From: Sphingomonas sp. CCH10-B3
GTDB lineage: Bacteria; Pseudomonadota; Alphaproteobacteria; Sphingomonadales; Sphingomonadaceae
Direction: 5' to 3'
Assembly: GCF_001556185.1 (NCBI RefSeq)
Contig: NZ_LSIJ01000061.1
Span: forward strand, 124,001 to 188,000
Length of the DNA stretch: 64,000 bases
The notes below the pieces were generated by a model. The model made no database searches. It was not told the DNA's origin and saw only the letters and a list, made by a program, of their open reading frames with translations. Positions 1 to 9,780 of the stretch are shown piece by piece. The translations under genes were made by a program, and so were the position numbers. The number at the start of each line of letters is the position of its first letter. Positions within the stretch are counted from its first letter, which is position 1.

Positions 1-494
1 GACAGCAGCCACGCGATCGCGACGACGAAACAGGGCTTCAGGAATTCGGACGGCTGGAATTCCGAAATGCCGACGCCGATCCAGCGCCGGGCGCCGTTAT
101 GCGCGACGCCGATCACCGGCACCAGCGCGAGGCAGACGAGGAACAGCGCCGCGCCGATCAACGCCATCCGCCGCGCGAGCGGCACCGGCATCATCGACAC
201 CCCGATCATCAACGGTACCGACACGCCCACCCAGATCAGCTGGCGCCAGAAATAATAGAGCGGGGCGATGTGAACCTTGTCGCCCGAGTAACGCACGGCA
301 GCGGCTGGCGATGCCGCGGCGACCGCGAGCAGCCCGATCGCGATCAGCAGCAGCGCGAGCAGCAGCAGCACACGGTCGATGTCGAAGAACCACATGCCGA
401 GCGGGCTGCGGTCGCCGCGCCCGCCGCGGGGCCGCACCTTCGCCCAAAGCTGGCGGCGCTGGTCGGCGCGTGCATCGCTTCGCGTATCGGTCAT
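1..494 (-). CDS. ftsW: FtsW, septal peptidoglycan glycosyltransferase (partial, N-terminal part)
   Basis: SEDS-family polytopic membrane protein that polymerises lipid II at the division septum together with FtsI. Only about the first 164 residues are present; the gene continues past the left edge. The visible part has a charged cytoplasmic N-terminus, a first membrane helix rich in Leu, Ile and Ala, and then the conserved stretch RRWIGVGISEFQPSEF, which is diagnostic of the FtsW/RodA family. The ATG at 494 overlaps the murD stop as ATGA, so the two are translationally coupled in the dcw cluster. FtsW rather than RodA is inferred from the position after murD. Confidence 0.95.
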   Translation of the reverse strand, partial: MTDTRSDARADQRRQLWAKVRPRGGRGDRSPLGMWFFDIDRVLLLLALLLIAIGLLAVAAASPAAAVRYSGDKVHIAPLYYFWRQLIWVGVSVPLMIGVSMMPVPLARRMALIGAALFLVCLALVPVIGVAHNGARRWIGVGISEFQPSEFLKPCFVVAIAWLL

Positions 495-1783
495 GCGAGG
501 GACTCCACTGCCGCAACAAAGGCACGCCCGCGTGCTTCGAAATCGGTGAACTGGTCGAACGAGGCGCAGGCAGGCGACAGCAGCACCGTCTCGCCGGCTT
601 GCGCGTTGGCGGCGGCCTCTGCGACGGCGGCGGCGAGCGTGCCGCTGACCTGCACCGGCACCCGGTCCTTGAGCACATCGGCAAACATCGGCCCCGCCTC
701 GCCGATAGCATAGGCGCGCACCACGTTACCGAAGTGCGGCGCGCACGGATCGAGCGAATCCGACTTCGCCTGACCACCCAGAATCCAGTGGATGCGATCA
801 AACGATCCGAGCGCGGGCGCGGCGCTTTCGGGATTGGTCGCCTTACTGTCGTTGACGAAAGTCACGCCGTGCTTGACCGCGACCGTCTGCATCCGGTGGT
901 CAAGGCCGACGAAAGTCTCCAAGCCGCGGTCGATGTCGGCATTCGATACGCCGAACGCTTCGCAGACGTTGATCGCCGCCAGCGCATTCTGGGCATTGTG
1001 CGGGCCTTGCAGTTGCGGCCAGCGCGACTGGTCCATGCAGAAGCCCGGCGCGATCTTGGTCAGCGCCTCGCCGCGCGCCGACAGGCCTCGCGCGATCTTG
1101 GTCGACGCATCGTCGGCAATCGAGATGATCGCCTTGTGCGCCGGGGATTGCATTGCGAACAGCCGCGCCTTGGCAGCGGCATAAGCATCGAACCCGTCAT
1201 AGCGATCGAGATGATCGGGGGTGATGTTGAGCAGCACCGCGATGTCGCAGTCGAGGCTTTGGGTCAGGTCGATCTGGTAGCTCGACAGTTCGAGCACATA
1301 GACGCCGCCTTCGGGCAGCGGGTCGGCGTCCAAGATCGGCAGGCCGATGTTGCCACCCATCAGGCTCGGCACACCCGCCGTCTGGAGGATGTGGTGGACG
1401 AGTGCAGTCGTGGTCGACTTGCCGTTGGTGCCGGTAATCCCGACGACCTTGTGCGGCGGCAGTTCGGCGCGGGCCTGCGCGAAGAGCTCGATGTCGCCGA
1501 TGATCGGAACGTTGGCGGCACGCGCCTTGGCGGCGACCGGATGCCGGTTGATCGGCACGCCGGGGGAAACGATCAGGGCGTCGAAGCCGGCAAGATCGAT
1601 CTCGTCGAGATTGCCGATTACAACGCCGTCGATTGACTCCGCCCGATACCGGTAATCGGCATTATCGTCCCACGCCACGATCCGGGCTCCGCTCGCAGCC
1701 AGAGATTCGACGGTAGCGAATCCCGAGCGCGCCAGCCCCAGCACCGCGAAGCGTTTGCCGCGCCAGGCCGCGCTCGTGATCAC
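491..1783 (-). CDS. murD: UDP-N-acetylmuramoylalanine--D-glutamate ligase
   Basis: Cytoplasmic Mur ligase that adds D-Glu to UDP-MurNAc-L-Ala using ATP. The protein is 430 residues. An N-terminal Rossmann segment (VLGLARSG, about residues 14-21) is followed by the ATP-binding GTNGKST motif (118-124) and the Mur central and C-terminal domains. An upstream reading frame extends further, but the GTG at 1783 is preferred: it gives the expected N-terminus and overlaps the mraY stop as GTGA, the junction style used throughout this cluster. The stop overlaps the ftsW start. Confidence 0.96.
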   Translation of the reverse strand: MITSAAWRGKRFAVLGLARSGFATVESLAASGARIVAWDDNADYRYRAESIDGVVIGNLDEIDLAGFDALIVSPGVPINRHPVAAKARAANVPIIGDIELFAQARAELPPHKVVGITGTNGKSTTTALVHHILQTAGVPSLMGGNIGLPILDADPLPEGGVYVLELSSYQIDLTQSLDCDIAVLLNITPDHLDRYDGFDAYAAAKARLFAMQSPAHKAIISIADDASTKIARGLSARGEALTKIAPGFCMDQSRWPQLQGPHNAQNALAAINVCEAFGVSNADIDRGLETFVGLDHRMQTVAVKHGVTFVNDSKATNPESAAPALGSFDRIHWILGGQAKSDSLDPCAPHFGNVVRAYAIGEAGPMFADVLKDRVPVQVSGTLAAAVAEAAANAQAGETVLLSPACASFDQFTDFEARGRAFVAAVESLA

Positions 1784-2847
1784 CGCAGCTTCAACGTCGC
1801 AAGACCCGCCAGCGCGAGCACCAGTGCAATGATCCAGAAGCGGATCACGACGGTCGACTCCGCCCAGCCGAGCTGTTCGAAATGATGATGGATCGGCGCC
1901 ATGCGGAACACGCGCCGCCCGGTCCGCTTGTAAAAGAACACCTGGATGATGACGCTCAGCGCCTCGACCACGAACAGCCCGCCGATGATGCCGAGCACGA
2001 TCTCGTGATGCGCGACCACCGAAATCGCGCCAAGCGCGCCACCGAGCGCAAGGCTGCCGGTGTCGCCCATGAACACCGCTGCAGGCGGCGCGTTGAACCA
2101 CAGAAAGGCAAGGCAGGCGCCGATCACCGCCCCGCAGAAAATCGCGAGGTCGCCCGCACGCGGCACATGCGGAATGCCGAGATAGGCCGCGAACTTCGCG
2201 TTCCCCGCCAGATAGACGATCAGCATGAAAGCAACGGCGGCGATGATCACCGGCATCGTCGCGAGGCCGTCAAGCCCGTCGGTCAGGTTCACGGCATTGC
2301 CGAACGCGACGATCGTGAAGGCCGCAAACAGATAATAGAACGGCCCGATATTGAAGCCCTGATCGATGAAGGGGAAATGCAGCACCGGCCCGTTCTGCTG
2401 AATGATGATCCAGCTTGCCACGCCCGCGACGAGGAATTCCCCGGCCAGCCGGATGCGCCCCGAAACGCCGGCCGTCTTCTGCTTCCGGACCTTGTCGTAA
2501 TCGTCGAGGAAGCCGATCATCCCGAAGCCGAGCGTCACGAACAGGCATGCCCAGACATAAGGGTTGCTGATGTCCATCCACAGCACCAGCGAGATGCTGA
2601 GCGAGGTGAGAATCATCAGCCCGCCCATCGTTGGCGTGCCGCGCTTGGCGAGGTGGCTTTGCGGGCCGTCGGTGCGGATCGGCTGCCCCTTGCCCTGCCG
2701 CAAACGCAGCCAGCCGATGAAGCGCGGCCCGATCAGCAGCCCGATCAGCAGCGCGGTCGCCACTGCCCCGCCGGTCCGAAAGCTCAGGTAACGGAACAGG
2801 TTGAGCCCGCTCGGGAAGCCCAGTTGCTGTGCGATGAGGTAGAACAT
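1780..2847 (-). CDS. mraY: Phospho-N-acetylmuramoyl-pentapeptide transferase
   Basis: Integral membrane enzyme that transfers phospho-MurNAc-pentapeptide to undecaprenyl phosphate, forming lipid I. It has 355 residues, about ten hydrophobic helices and all family hallmarks: GTPTMGG near residue 70, the Asp pair in FLDDYDK (113-119), NLTDGLDG (187-194), FMGDTGS near 260 and the histidine motif APIHHHFE near 320. The ATG shares one base with the murF stop (TAATG), so it is coupled to murF. Length and motifs are normal for the family. Confidence 0.97.
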   Translation of the reverse strand: MFYLIAQQLGFPSGLNLFRYLSFRTGGAVATALLIGLLIGPRFIGWLRLRQGKGQPIRTDGPQSHLAKRGTPTMGGLMILTSLSISLVLWMDISNPYVWACLFVTLGFGMIGFLDDYDKVRKQKTAGVSGRIRLAGEFLVAGVASWIIIQQNGPVLHFPFIDQGFNIGPFYYLFAAFTIVAFGNAVNLTDGLDGLATMPVIIAAVAFMLIVYLAGNAKFAAYLGIPHVPRAGDLAIFCGAVIGACLAFLWFNAPPAAVFMGDTGSLALGGALGAISVVAHHEIVLGIIGGLFVVEALSVIIQVFFYKRTGRRVFRMAPIHHHFEQLGWAESTVVIRFWIIALVLALAGLATLKLR

Positions 2848-4232
2848 TAGCCCTTTCCATCCGAAAGGGCCGCGACGACCGCCGACAGCCCGACCGAATT
2901 CGATCCCTTGACGAGCACGGCATCGCCGTCCGCAAGCAGGGCGATCAGCGCCGCGCGTGCCGCCGATGCGTCGGGCACATGGACGAATTCAAGCTGCCCC
3001 TCAAGCGCGTTTGCGAGGGGCTGCATGCCTTCGCCGACCAGAATGGCATGGGCCACGCCAGCCGCCAGCAACGGCTCGGCCAGGCCAGCGTGGAAGGGAG
3101 CGCTGTCGGCGCCAAGCTCGCCCATCTGGCCCAGCACGGCGATGCGGCGCGCAGCGGGCTCGGCGGCGAGCACCGCAAGCGTTGCCCGCATCGAAGTCGG
3201 GTTGGCGTTGTAGCTTTCATCGATCACCAGCGCGCTGCCGCCGCCCTCAAGCGCGACATTGATCCGCGCGCCACGCCCGGCCAGCCCGCCCATGTCGGCA
3301 AGCGCCAGCCCCGCCAGCGCGACATCGGCACCGACTGCCTCGACCGCCGCCAGCACCGCCAGCGCATTGCTCACCAGATGCGCCCCGGGCTGGCCGATCG
3401 TGAAGCCCAGTTCGCGCCCCAGCAGCCGCGCGGTCACATAGGTGCCACCGCCGGGACTCCGCATCGTTTCCATCGCGCGGATGTCGGCGCCCTCGCCCAG
3501 CCCGAACGTCACCACCCGCGCGTCGACCGCGAGCGCGGCGGCGATCAGCCGGTCGCGGTGGACATTGTCATAGGGAATGATCGCGGTGCCGCCGGGCTCG
3601 AGCCCTTCGAAAATCTCGGCCTTGGCGTCGGCGATCCCGGCTTCGTCCTTGAAGAATTCGATGTGCACCGACGCGACCGTCGTAATGATCGCGACATGCG
3701 GGCGGACGATCCGGGTCAGTGCGGCGATTTCGCCCGCGTGGTTCATCCCCATCTCGAACACGCCGTAGCGGCTGGCGGCGGGCATCCGCGCGAGGCTCAA
3801 GGGGACGCCGGTGTGGTTGTTGTAGCTCTTCACCGAGCGATGCACCGCCCCCGGCGCGCCGCGATCGAGGCAGGCGAACAGCATTTCCTTGGTGCCGGTC
3901 TTGCCGACCGATCCGGTGACGCCGATCACCGGCCCCGTCATTCGCGCGCGGCTGGCGTGCGCCAGCGCCTCAAGCGCGGCCATGGTGTCGGGGACCAGCA
4001 CGTGCGGGCTGTCCGGGCTTGCAGGCGGCGTCGAGACGATCGCGCCGCCCGCGCCGCGGGAGAACACCTGGTCGAGGAACTTGTGCCCGTCGGTGGTCGC
4101 GCCCTTCAGCGCGACGAACAGATCGCCGGGGCCGACCTCACGCGAATCGAACGCGACGCCGTCGACCGTAAAGTCGGCCGAAGCCGTGCCGCCCGTCGCG
4201 GCCGCGATTTCGACCGAGGTCCACAGGCTCAT
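2847..4232 (-). CDS. murF: UDP-MurNAc-tripeptide--D-alanyl-D-alanine ligase
   Basis: Cytoplasmic Mur ligase that adds D-Ala-D-Ala to complete the UDP-MurNAc-pentapeptide. The P-loop is GSVGKTGTK (residues 107-115), followed by YNNHTGVP and the C-terminal DESYNANP motif, both typical of MurF. A GTG three codons upstream (4241) is possible, but the ATG at 4232 overlaps the murE stop as ATGA and starts with the usual MSLW-like N-terminus, giving 461 residues. It lies between murE and mraY in the coupled run. Confidence 0.96.
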   Translation of the reverse strand: MSLWTSVEIAAATGGTASADFTVDGVAFDSREVGPGDLFVALKGATTDGHKFLDQVFSRGAGGAIVSTPPASPDSPHVLVPDTMAALEALAHASRARMTGPVIGVTGSVGKTGTKEMLFACLDRGAPGAVHRSVKSYNNHTGVPLSLARMPAASRYGVFEMGMNHAGEIAALTRIVRPHVAIITTVASVHIEFFKDEAGIADAKAEIFEGLEPGGTAIIPYDNVHRDRLIAAALAVDARVVTFGLGEGADIRAMETMRSPGGGTYVTARLLGRELGFTIGQPGAHLVSNALAVLAAVEAVGADVALAGLALADMGGLAGRGARINVALEGGGSALVIDESYNANPTSMRATLAVLAAEPAARRIAVLGQMGELGADSAPFHAGLAEPLLAAGVAHAILVGEGMQPLANALEGQLEFVHVPDASAARAALIALLADGDAVLVKGSNSVGLSAVVAALSDGKG

Positions 4233-5644
4233 GCCGCGCACTCCCGCGCCACGCTGACATCGTCGAAGGGGAGGACGAGATCGCCGACGATCTGGCCCTG
4301 CTCATGCCCCTTGCCGGTCAGCAGCACGATGTCCTCAGGTCCAGCCATCGCGATCGCGGCGGCAATGGCTTCGCGGCGATCGGCAATTTCGGTCGCATCG
4401 GGCGCGCCGCGCATTACTTCGGCGCGGATCGCGACGGGGTCTTCGCTGCGGGGATTGTCGTCGGTCACGATCACGACATCGGCATGCGCGGCGGCCACCT
4501 GCCCCATTGGTTCGCGCTTGCCCGCGTCGCGATCGCCGCCGGCGCCGATCAGCACGATCAGCCGGCCCGGGGCATGCGGCTTGAGCGCCGCAATCGCCGC
4601 TTCGATCGCGTCGGGGGTGTGCGCATAGTCGACATAGACCGGCGCACCCTTGGCAGTGATGACCGCGCGCTCGAGCCGCCCGCGCACCGGCTGCAACCGC
4701 GCCAAATTCGCTATCGTCGCGCCGACATCGCCGCCGGTCGCGATCACCAGCCCTGCGGCGGTCAGCGCATTGGCGACCTGATAGGCACCGATCAGCGGCA
4801 TGCTGACCTTGTGGCTCTTGCCCGCTGCCTCGATCACCAGCGCCTGCCCGAGCAGGCTCGGCGTGCGCCCGACCAGCTTCAGCGTCTCGCCACGCCCCCC
4901 CACCGTGATCAGGTCAAGCCCGCGCTCGCGGCCAATCGCCGCGACCGCTTTCGATCGCGGATCATCGGCCCACACGATCGCGCGCGCGCCGGGCTGGGCG
5001 ACATCGCGGAACAGCCGCATCTTGGCCGCGAAATAATCCTCCATGTCGAGGTGATAGTCGAGGTGATCGCGGCTGAGGTTGGTGAAGGCGACTGCCGCCA
5101 CCGGCACCCCTTCGGTGCGATATTGCGACAGGCCGTGGCTCGACGCCTCGAACGCGAGATGCGTCACGCCTTCGCGCGCAAGCCCTGCGACGTTCGACAG
5201 GAAAGTGACGATGTCGGGCGTCGTCAGCCCGGTCGCGACGCGGTCTTCGCCCGTCGTGACGCCCAGCGTGCCGATCGACGCGGCGTGAAAGCCCGCCATC
5301 CGCCACAATTGCCGGGTCATTTCGACCGTCGAGGTCTTGCCATTGGTCCCGGTCACCGCAACGCAAGTGCCGGGGAAAGGCGCGAAGAAGCGCGCCGCCA
5401 GCCGGGCAAAAGCCGCGCGCGGATTGGTGTCGGCGATGTGGACAGCACCCCGCACCACCGCTTCGGGCCGCGCGATCACAGCAATCGCGCCGCCGGCGAT
5501 CGCCGCGTCGATGAAATCCTCGCCATTCACGCGCATGCCCCGGAAGGCGCCGAACACGGTCCCGGGCGCAACCTTGCGGTGATCGATGGCAAAGCCGGTG
5601 ACGACAACCGACTCGTCGGTGCCGGTCAGCGCGCCCAGCTTCAT
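4229..5644 (-). CDS. murE: UDP-MurNAc-L-Ala-D-Glu--meso-diaminopimelate ligase
   Basis: Cytoplasmic Mur ligase that adds the third stem-peptide residue. The P-loop is GTNGKTS (99-105), and the substrate-selecting motif is DNPR (396-399), the meso-diaminopimelate version, so the cell wall should be the Gram-negative DAP type. The ATG at 5644 (MKLGAL) is preferred to an extended upstream frame because it gives the normal 471-residue length and lies 10 bases after the ftsI stop. The end overlaps murF by ATGA. Confidence 0.97.
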   Translation of the reverse strand: MKLGALTGTDESVVVTGFAIDHRKVAPGTVFGAFRGMRVNGEDFIDAAIAGGAIAVIARPEAVVRGAVHIADTNPRAAFARLAARFFAPFPGTCVAVTGTNGKTSTVEMTRQLWRMAGFHAASIGTLGVTTGEDRVATGLTTPDIVTFLSNVAGLAREGVTHLAFEASSHGLSQYRTEGVPVAAVAFTNLSRDHLDYHLDMEDYFAAKMRLFRDVAQPGARAIVWADDPRSKAVAAIGRERGLDLITVGGRGETLKLVGRTPSLLGQALVIEAAGKSHKVSMPLIGAYQVANALTAAGLVIATGGDVGATIANLARLQPVRGRLERAVITAKGAPVYVDYAHTPDAIEAAIAALKPHAPGRLIVLIGAGGDRDAGKREPMGQVAAAHADVVIVTDDNPRSEDPVAIRAEVMRGAPDATEIADRREAIAAAIAMAGPEDIVLLTGKGHEQGQIVGDLVLPFDDVSVARECAA

Positions 5645-5654
5645 TCGCGCGTCC

Positions 5655-7397
5655 TCATTCTGGCGCCGCCTGATCTTCGCCCGGCGCATGCCACAACAGC
5701 GGCAGCAGTTCGGACACATCAACGTCGCGGTTCATGTCGGGCATCACGCCGAGCAGCGATCCGGTGCGCATGATCACGCGCGACACCACCGGCGCGACGG
5801 TCCAAGCGGCCGTGGTCTGGCCACCGCTCTGGGCATTGGCGTGAGGCGAATCGAGCATCGCCACCACCACATAGCGCGGCGCGTCCATCGGGAAAGCGGC
5901 AGCAAAGGTCGAGACATTGCGCTTCTTCGAATAGCCGGTCTTCATCGCGATTTCAGCCGTGCCGGTCTTGCCGCCGACCCGGTAGCCGGGTGCTTCGCCC
6001 TTCTTGCCGGTGCCTTGCAGCACGACGAGGCGGAGCAGCTGGCGCATCCGCGCGCTGGTCGCTTCCGAAATCACCCGCCGCCCCTCGGGCGCCTGACCCG
6101 GCGCGATCCGCATCATCGTCGCCGGCCGCCAGATGCCGCCGTTGACCAGCGCGGCATAGGCACTCGCCAGATGCAGCGGCGTCACCGCGATGCCGTGGCC
6201 ATAGCCTGCCGTCATTGTCGTGGTTTCGGACCAATAGCCCGGCCACAGCGGCTTTTCGCGCTCGTTGAGCTCGATGTCGGCGCGGGTACCGAAGCCGAGC
6301 GCATTGAACATCGTCTGCAGCCGGTCCTTGCCGATTTCCTTGGCGATCCGCGCGGTCGCGATGTTCGACGAATGGACGAGCGTTTCGGGAATATCGAGGT
6401 AGCGTTTCTGCGGGTGATCGTCGCGGATGTGGAATCGCCCGACCAGAAGCGGCGCACGCGCGTCGAACCGCCGCGACATCGATGTCACCACGCCCGAATC
6501 GATCGCGGCTGCCATCGTGATCGGTTTGAAGGTCGATCCCAGCTCATACACCGACTGCGTCACGTTGTTGCGCAACCGCATCATGCCCGGATCGTCGGGG
6601 TTTTCGACATCATAGACCTTGGGCACGCTGTTGGCGTCATAATTGGGCAGCGACACCATCGCGATCACTTCGCCGGTCTGCGCATCGAGCACGACACCTG
6701 CCGCCGCGCGCGCCTGAAAGCTCGCCATGGCCGCGCCCAGCTCGCTTTCCATCGCCGCCTGCACACGGCTGTCGAGCGACATCGCGAACGGCCGCGCGCG
6801 CTGCAACGGATCGGTCAGCGGCGTATCGAGCACGCGCTCGATCCCGCGAATGCCATGCCCATCCATGTCGAGCGCGCCCAGCGCATGCACCGCCATCGTC
6901 GTCTGCGGATACAGCCGCTCGGGCTCACGCGAATAGGCCATGGCCGGCTCGCCCAGCGCATTCACTGCCTTCACCAGTTCAGGCATTGCCCGGCACTGGA
7001 GGAAGACGAACGACTTTTCCGACGTCAGCGCGCGATAATACCAGCTTTCGTCATGATCGGGGATCAGCGCGGCGAGTCTGGCGGCCAGCTCGCGCGGCTC
7101 GTTGACCAGCCTGCGCGGATGGACGCCGATCGACCAGGCATCGATCGTGCGCGCAAGCGGCACGCCGTTCCGGTCGGTGACATCGCCACGCAGCGGCACC
7201 AGCGCCTCGGCGGCGTCGCGCGTTGTTGCCGGTTCGGCAAAGACCGCGAGCCACGCGAGCCGCGCGAGAATGAAGGTCACGCCTGCCGCGACCATCAGCA
7301 ACAGCATTACCAGCCGCACGGGCGCAATCGCCGCGATCGGCTGACGAGCGCCCGCCAGCCGCCGCGTTACCGGCGGACGTGCGACAAGGACGCTCAC
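5655..7397 (-). CDS. ftsI: Penicillin-binding protein 3 (septal transpeptidase FtsI)
   Basis: Class B penicillin-binding protein that cross-links septal peptidoglycan with FtsW. The order is a short cytoplasmic tail, one membrane anchor (about residues 26-54), the PBP dimerisation domain, and the transpeptidase domain with nucleophile S288 (STFK), the S-S-N motif (343-345) and KTGT (477-480). The 580-residue length is normal. The start is GTG, overlapping the ftsL stop as GTGA. The catalytic set is intact. Confidence 0.96.
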   Translation of the reverse strand: MSVLVARPPVTRRLAGARQPIAAIAPVRLVMLLLMVAAGVTFILARLAWLAVFAEPATTRDAAEALVPLRGDVTDRNGVPLARTIDAWSIGVHPRRLVNEPRELAARLAALIPDHDESWYYRALTSEKSFVFLQCRAMPELVKAVNALGEPAMAYSREPERLYPQTTMAVHALGALDMDGHGIRGIERVLDTPLTDPLQRARPFAMSLDSRVQAAMESELGAAMASFQARAAAGVVLDAQTGEVIAMVSLPNYDANSVPKVYDVENPDDPGMMRLRNNVTQSVYELGSTFKPITMAAAIDSGVVTSMSRRFDARAPLLVGRFHIRDDHPQKRYLDIPETLVHSSNIATARIAKEIGKDRLQTMFNALGFGTRADIELNEREKPLWPGYWSETTTMTAGYGHGIAVTPLHLASAYAALVNGGIWRPATMMRIAPGQAPEGRRVISEATSARMRQLLRLVVLQGTGKKGEAPGYRVGGKTGTAEIAMKTGYSKKRNVSTFAAAFPMDAPRYVVVAMLDSPHANAQSGGQTTAAWTVAPVVSRVIMRTGSLLGVMPDMNRDVDVSELLPLLWHAPGEDQAAPE

Positions 7398-8005
7398 CGG
7401 GCGCCGCCTGTGTCGAGCGGGATGTCCTTGATCAGGTCGGCCAGCCGGTTCTCGCGCAGCGCCTTGCGGTCGAGCAGCGCGACCGCGCGGGGGCGCACGG
7501 GTGAACGGGGCAACACGACAGCGCTCGCCAACACAGTGCGCGCAGGAGCGATGCGCGCGGGCGCCGCGGCGGTGATCGGGGCAGGTGCTGGCGTTGGCGC
7601 GATCGTGGTGACGACAGCGTTGGTTACAGCAGGCGGCGCAACGGGCTCGTCATGGGCCGCAGGAATGACGCGTGCCTCGCTGTGGCCTGGCGCACCTTCG
7701 GGCATTGCGCCATCGAAATGCGCCTGCACCAGCGCGGCATCATCGGTGACGAACTGATCGGCGGTCGGCGCCGCCAGCGCCAGCACTTCGCCGTTCCAGC
7801 GCTCGAGCTGGGCCATGTTGGCGCGGGTGCTGAATTCGGTGTCGAGCGCGCGAATATCGCGCTTGGCCTGAATGATCGCGCGGTTGATGTCATCGACCCG
7901 CTTGCGCTCGGCCGCGACCTGCAACGAGACAAGATAGCATCCGAGCACCACCACGACGCTGCTGATGAACCAGCCGATGCCCCGCAACCGATATGCTGCC
8001 GTCAC
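7394..8005 (-). CDS. ftsL: FtsL-like divisome protein with long Pro/Ala-rich tail
   Basis: Small bitopic protein in the ftsL position between rsmH and ftsI. It has one membrane helix near the N-terminus ([17 protein letters not shown]) and then a short coiled-coil rich in Arg, Asp and Glu, as in FtsL, which bridges FtsB/FtsQ and FtsI/FtsW. An ATG at 8026 exists, but the GTG at 8005 is favoured: it overlaps the rsmH stop as GTGA and has GGGAG seven bases upstream. At about 203 residues it is longer than usual for FtsL, through a low-complexity Ala/Pro/Val segment (about 115-180) ending in a basic conserved-looking tail. Identity rests on topology and position, because FtsL sequence is poorly conserved. 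Confidence 0.8.
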   Translation of the reverse strand: MTAAYRLRGIGWFISSVVVVLGCYLVSLQVAAERKRVDDINRAIIQAKRDIRALDTEFSTRANMAQLERWNGEVLALAAPTADQFVTDDAALVQAHFDGAMPEGAPGHSEARVIPAAHDEPVAPPAVTNAVVTTIAPTPAPAPITAAAPARIAPARTVLASAVVLPRSPVRPRAVALLDRKALRENRLADLIKDIPLDTGGAR

Positions 8006-8949
8006 TGTCCTGCTCCCTCTTGCCATGCAGCGGCCGCCGTCCGCTGCGCCACGCGCAATGTTGCCGATCGCGCCCGCGGGTTGCGGGCGACTTCATCGTC
8101 GGTGGCGCGTCGCGCGCGTCCGACGGTTTCGAAACTGGGCGCCGGGCCGCTCGCCGCCTGCGGCAAGTGGCGCGACCCGGCCGGTTGCGATCCTGACCGC
8201 GTGCGCAGGAATTGCTTGACGATGCGGTCCTCCAGGCTGTGGAACGTCACCACCGCCAGCCGCCCGCCCGGCCGCAGCAAGCGCTCGGCCGCCGCCAACC
8301 CCTGCTCCAGCTCGTCGAGTTCGCGGTTCAGATGAATGCGGATCGCCTGAAAGATCCGGATTGCCGGATCCTTCTTGTCGTGCGGCTTGTGGCCCAGCGC
8401 GCGGCGAACGACGGTCGCCAGCTGCAGCGTGCTGTCGATCGGACGCGCAGCCACAATCGCGCGAGCGACGCGGCGCGAGCGCGGCTCCTCGCCATAATGA
8501 TAGAGGACGTCGGCAATTGCTTCCTCGTCAGCCGTGTTGAGAAACTCCGCCGCCGTCTCGCCTTCCTGGCTCATCCGCATGTCGGGCACGGCATCAGCCT
8601 GCACGGCAAAGCCTCGCTCGGGCTGATCGAGCTGCATGCTCGACACACCGATGTCCATCGTCAGCCCATCGACGGGCGCGAGGCCACGTGCCTCGATCTC
8701 GGCACCCATCGACGAGAACACTGCGTGGATCAGCGTCAGCCGCCCTTCAGCTTCCGCAACCAGCGCCTGCCCCGCCGCAATCGCATCGGGATCGCGGTCG
8801 AAGGCGATGACTTCGGCCCCCGCTTCCAGCAGCGCGCGCGAATAGCCGCCAGCGCCAAAGGTCGCATCGATCTGGCGCGAACCGGGCGCAACGGCAAGGC
8901 CGCTCAGCACTTCGCCGAGCAGCACGGGGATGTGCGGCACGCCGGTCAC
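8002..8949 (-). CDS. rsmH: 16S rRNA (cytosine(1402)-N(4))-methyltransferase RsmH
   Basis: S-adenosylmethionine-dependent methyltransferase that N4-methylates C1402 in the ribosomal P site. [10 protein letters not shown] starts the protein, followed by the SAM motif [10 protein letters not shown] (about 28-37), a [10 protein letters not shown] segment (family DLGVSSPQLD) and the C-terminal [15 protein letters not shown], all characteristic. It has 315 residues. The GTG at 8949 overlaps the mraZ stop as GTGA. Second gene of the dcw cluster, formerly mraW. Confidence 0.97.
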   Translation of the reverse strand: MTGVPHIPVLLGEVLSGLAVAPGSRQIDATFGAGGYSRALLEAGAEVIAFDRDPDAIAAGQALVAEAEGRLTLIHAVFSSMGAEIEARGLAPVDGLTMDIGVSSMQLDQPERGFAVQADAVPDMRMSQEGETAAEFLNTADEEAIADVLYHYGEEPRSRRVARAIVAARPIDSTLQLATVVRRALGHKPHDKKDPAIRIFQAIRIHLNRELDELEQGLAAAERLLRPGGRLAVVTFHSLEDRIVKQFLRTRSGSQPAGSRHLPQAASGPAPSFETVGRARRATDDEVARNPRARSATLRVAQRTAAAAWQEGAGQ

Positions 8950-9449
8950 AGCACCACCTTGCGTTCGGCCAGTTCATGCTCGACCAGCGAACGCACATTC
9001 GGATGGACGCCGGGGGTCGCCAGCAGGGTCGCCGGGTCCCAGATTTCGAAATATTTGCCGATGCCGTAGAAGAACGCCCATTTGCCGATCTTCGCGTGCT
9101 TGCGCGGAAAGCCCGGCATGATGAACCGCCCGGAGGTATCGAAGGGCAGCTCGTCGCTCGCCATGCCGCCGCGCAGGATGTCGTCGTTGGGGGCGCCATC
9201 TTCGAGCGCGTTCAGCCGCGCGCGCTCCTCGAGCTCGGCCTCGCGCTGATCGGCGAAATCGAGGTCATAGCCGCAGATGCATGGCTGGCGCTCATGCGCC
9301 TGCAACACAACGGTAGTGATTGCCTTGCCGTCGGGGCCGATCGGACTGCGCGCCAGCAGGGCAGCACGCAGCGGCGACGGAATGGCGACACGGCCCTTCT
9401 CGTCCACTTGCTGCAGGCCATAGCCCCGATAGCTGCTTCTGCCCGACAC
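8946..9449 (-). CDS. mraZ: MraZ, transcriptional regulator of the dcw cluster
   Basis: AbrB-fold DNA-binding protein that heads and autoregulates the dcw operon. Two MraZ half-domains are visible: [22 protein letters not shown] near the N-terminus and [14 protein letters not shown] in the middle, each with the D-x-x-GR core. The start is uncertain. GTG at 9449 has AGGG about six bases upstream and is chosen here; GTG at 9455 and TTG at 9473 are in frame and also possible. Residue numbers should be treated accordingly. Length (167-175) is slightly above the usual 140-150. Confidence 0.93.
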   Translation of the reverse strand: MSGRSSYRGYGLQQVDEKGRVAIPSPLRAALLARSPIGPDGKAITTVVLQAHERQPCICGYDLDFADQREAELEERARLNALEDGAPNDDILRGGMASDELPFDTSGRFIMPGFPRKHAKIGKWAFFYGIGKYFEIWDPATLLATPGVHPNVRSLVEHELAERKVVL

Positions 9450-9563
9450 GCCCACCCTATCCGAGGCGTGCAAAGCTCTCCCGTTCCGAGAATCAGCCCA
9501 TTGCCGATCTCGACCCCTGAATCACGAACGAGAGCACGCGCCCCTTGTTAACCATGAGGTAAC

Positions 9564-9609
9564 AGGGAAATCGCGGGTGATCAACGGGTCAAGCGGGGAA
9601 ATCGCGGGA
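9564..9609. promoter_or_regulatory. Candidate MraZ-box array (five phased GGG motifs)
   Basis: On the plus strand GGG triplets start at 9565, 9575, 9586, 9596 and 9606, a spacing of 10-11 bases. Two of them lie in exact 13-base copies of GGGAAATCGCGGG (9565-9577 and 9596-9608). MraZ in E. coli binds TGGGN repeats separated by five bases, a 10-base period. This array has the same core and period, upstream of mraZ on the opposite strand. Function is inferred. Confidence 0.5.
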
Positions 9610-9664
9610 ATTTTACCTATATCGGCGGGATTCCCGGGGGAAACCACTTCGGCTTACTTAGGTT

Positions 9665-9679
9665 GTTCTTCGTGTGTTC
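9665..9679. promoter_or_regulatory. Candidate LexA box upstream of the dcw cluster
   Basis: Exact GTTC-N7-GTTC direct repeat, the alphaproteobacterial LexA operator pattern, about 215-230 bases upstream of the mraZ start. The pattern alone is expected about once by chance in a window of this size and composition, so the call rests on its intergenic position. It could serve mraZ or nothing. Confidence 0.35.
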
Positions 9680-9780
9680 TAATATTGGGCGCGCCAAGAG
9701 GCCCGGAATCCCGCGCACGGTGCGATCTGGGGGGCAAATTCCCCGGCTCTCCCCACCGCCGCCCAGGGCCATGGCCGGAA

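Larger units (their letters stand above)
9450..9780 (-). promoter_or_regulatory. dcw control region upstream of mraZ
   Basis: A gap of about 330 bases without a convincing gene. It holds three in-frame start candidates for mraZ, a TTGACC on the minus strand (9586-9592) without a convincing -10 element, the phased GGG array at 9564-9609, and the LexA-like box at 9665-9679, which are listed separately. No strong terminator follows the small gene that ends at 9781, so read-through from the cysK side is possible. Confidence 0.6.

Noticed and set aside
2979..4628. Long plus-strand frames antisense to murF and murE
   Set aside because: They are composition shadows of the Mur ligases, Arg/His-rich, without a plausible start site.
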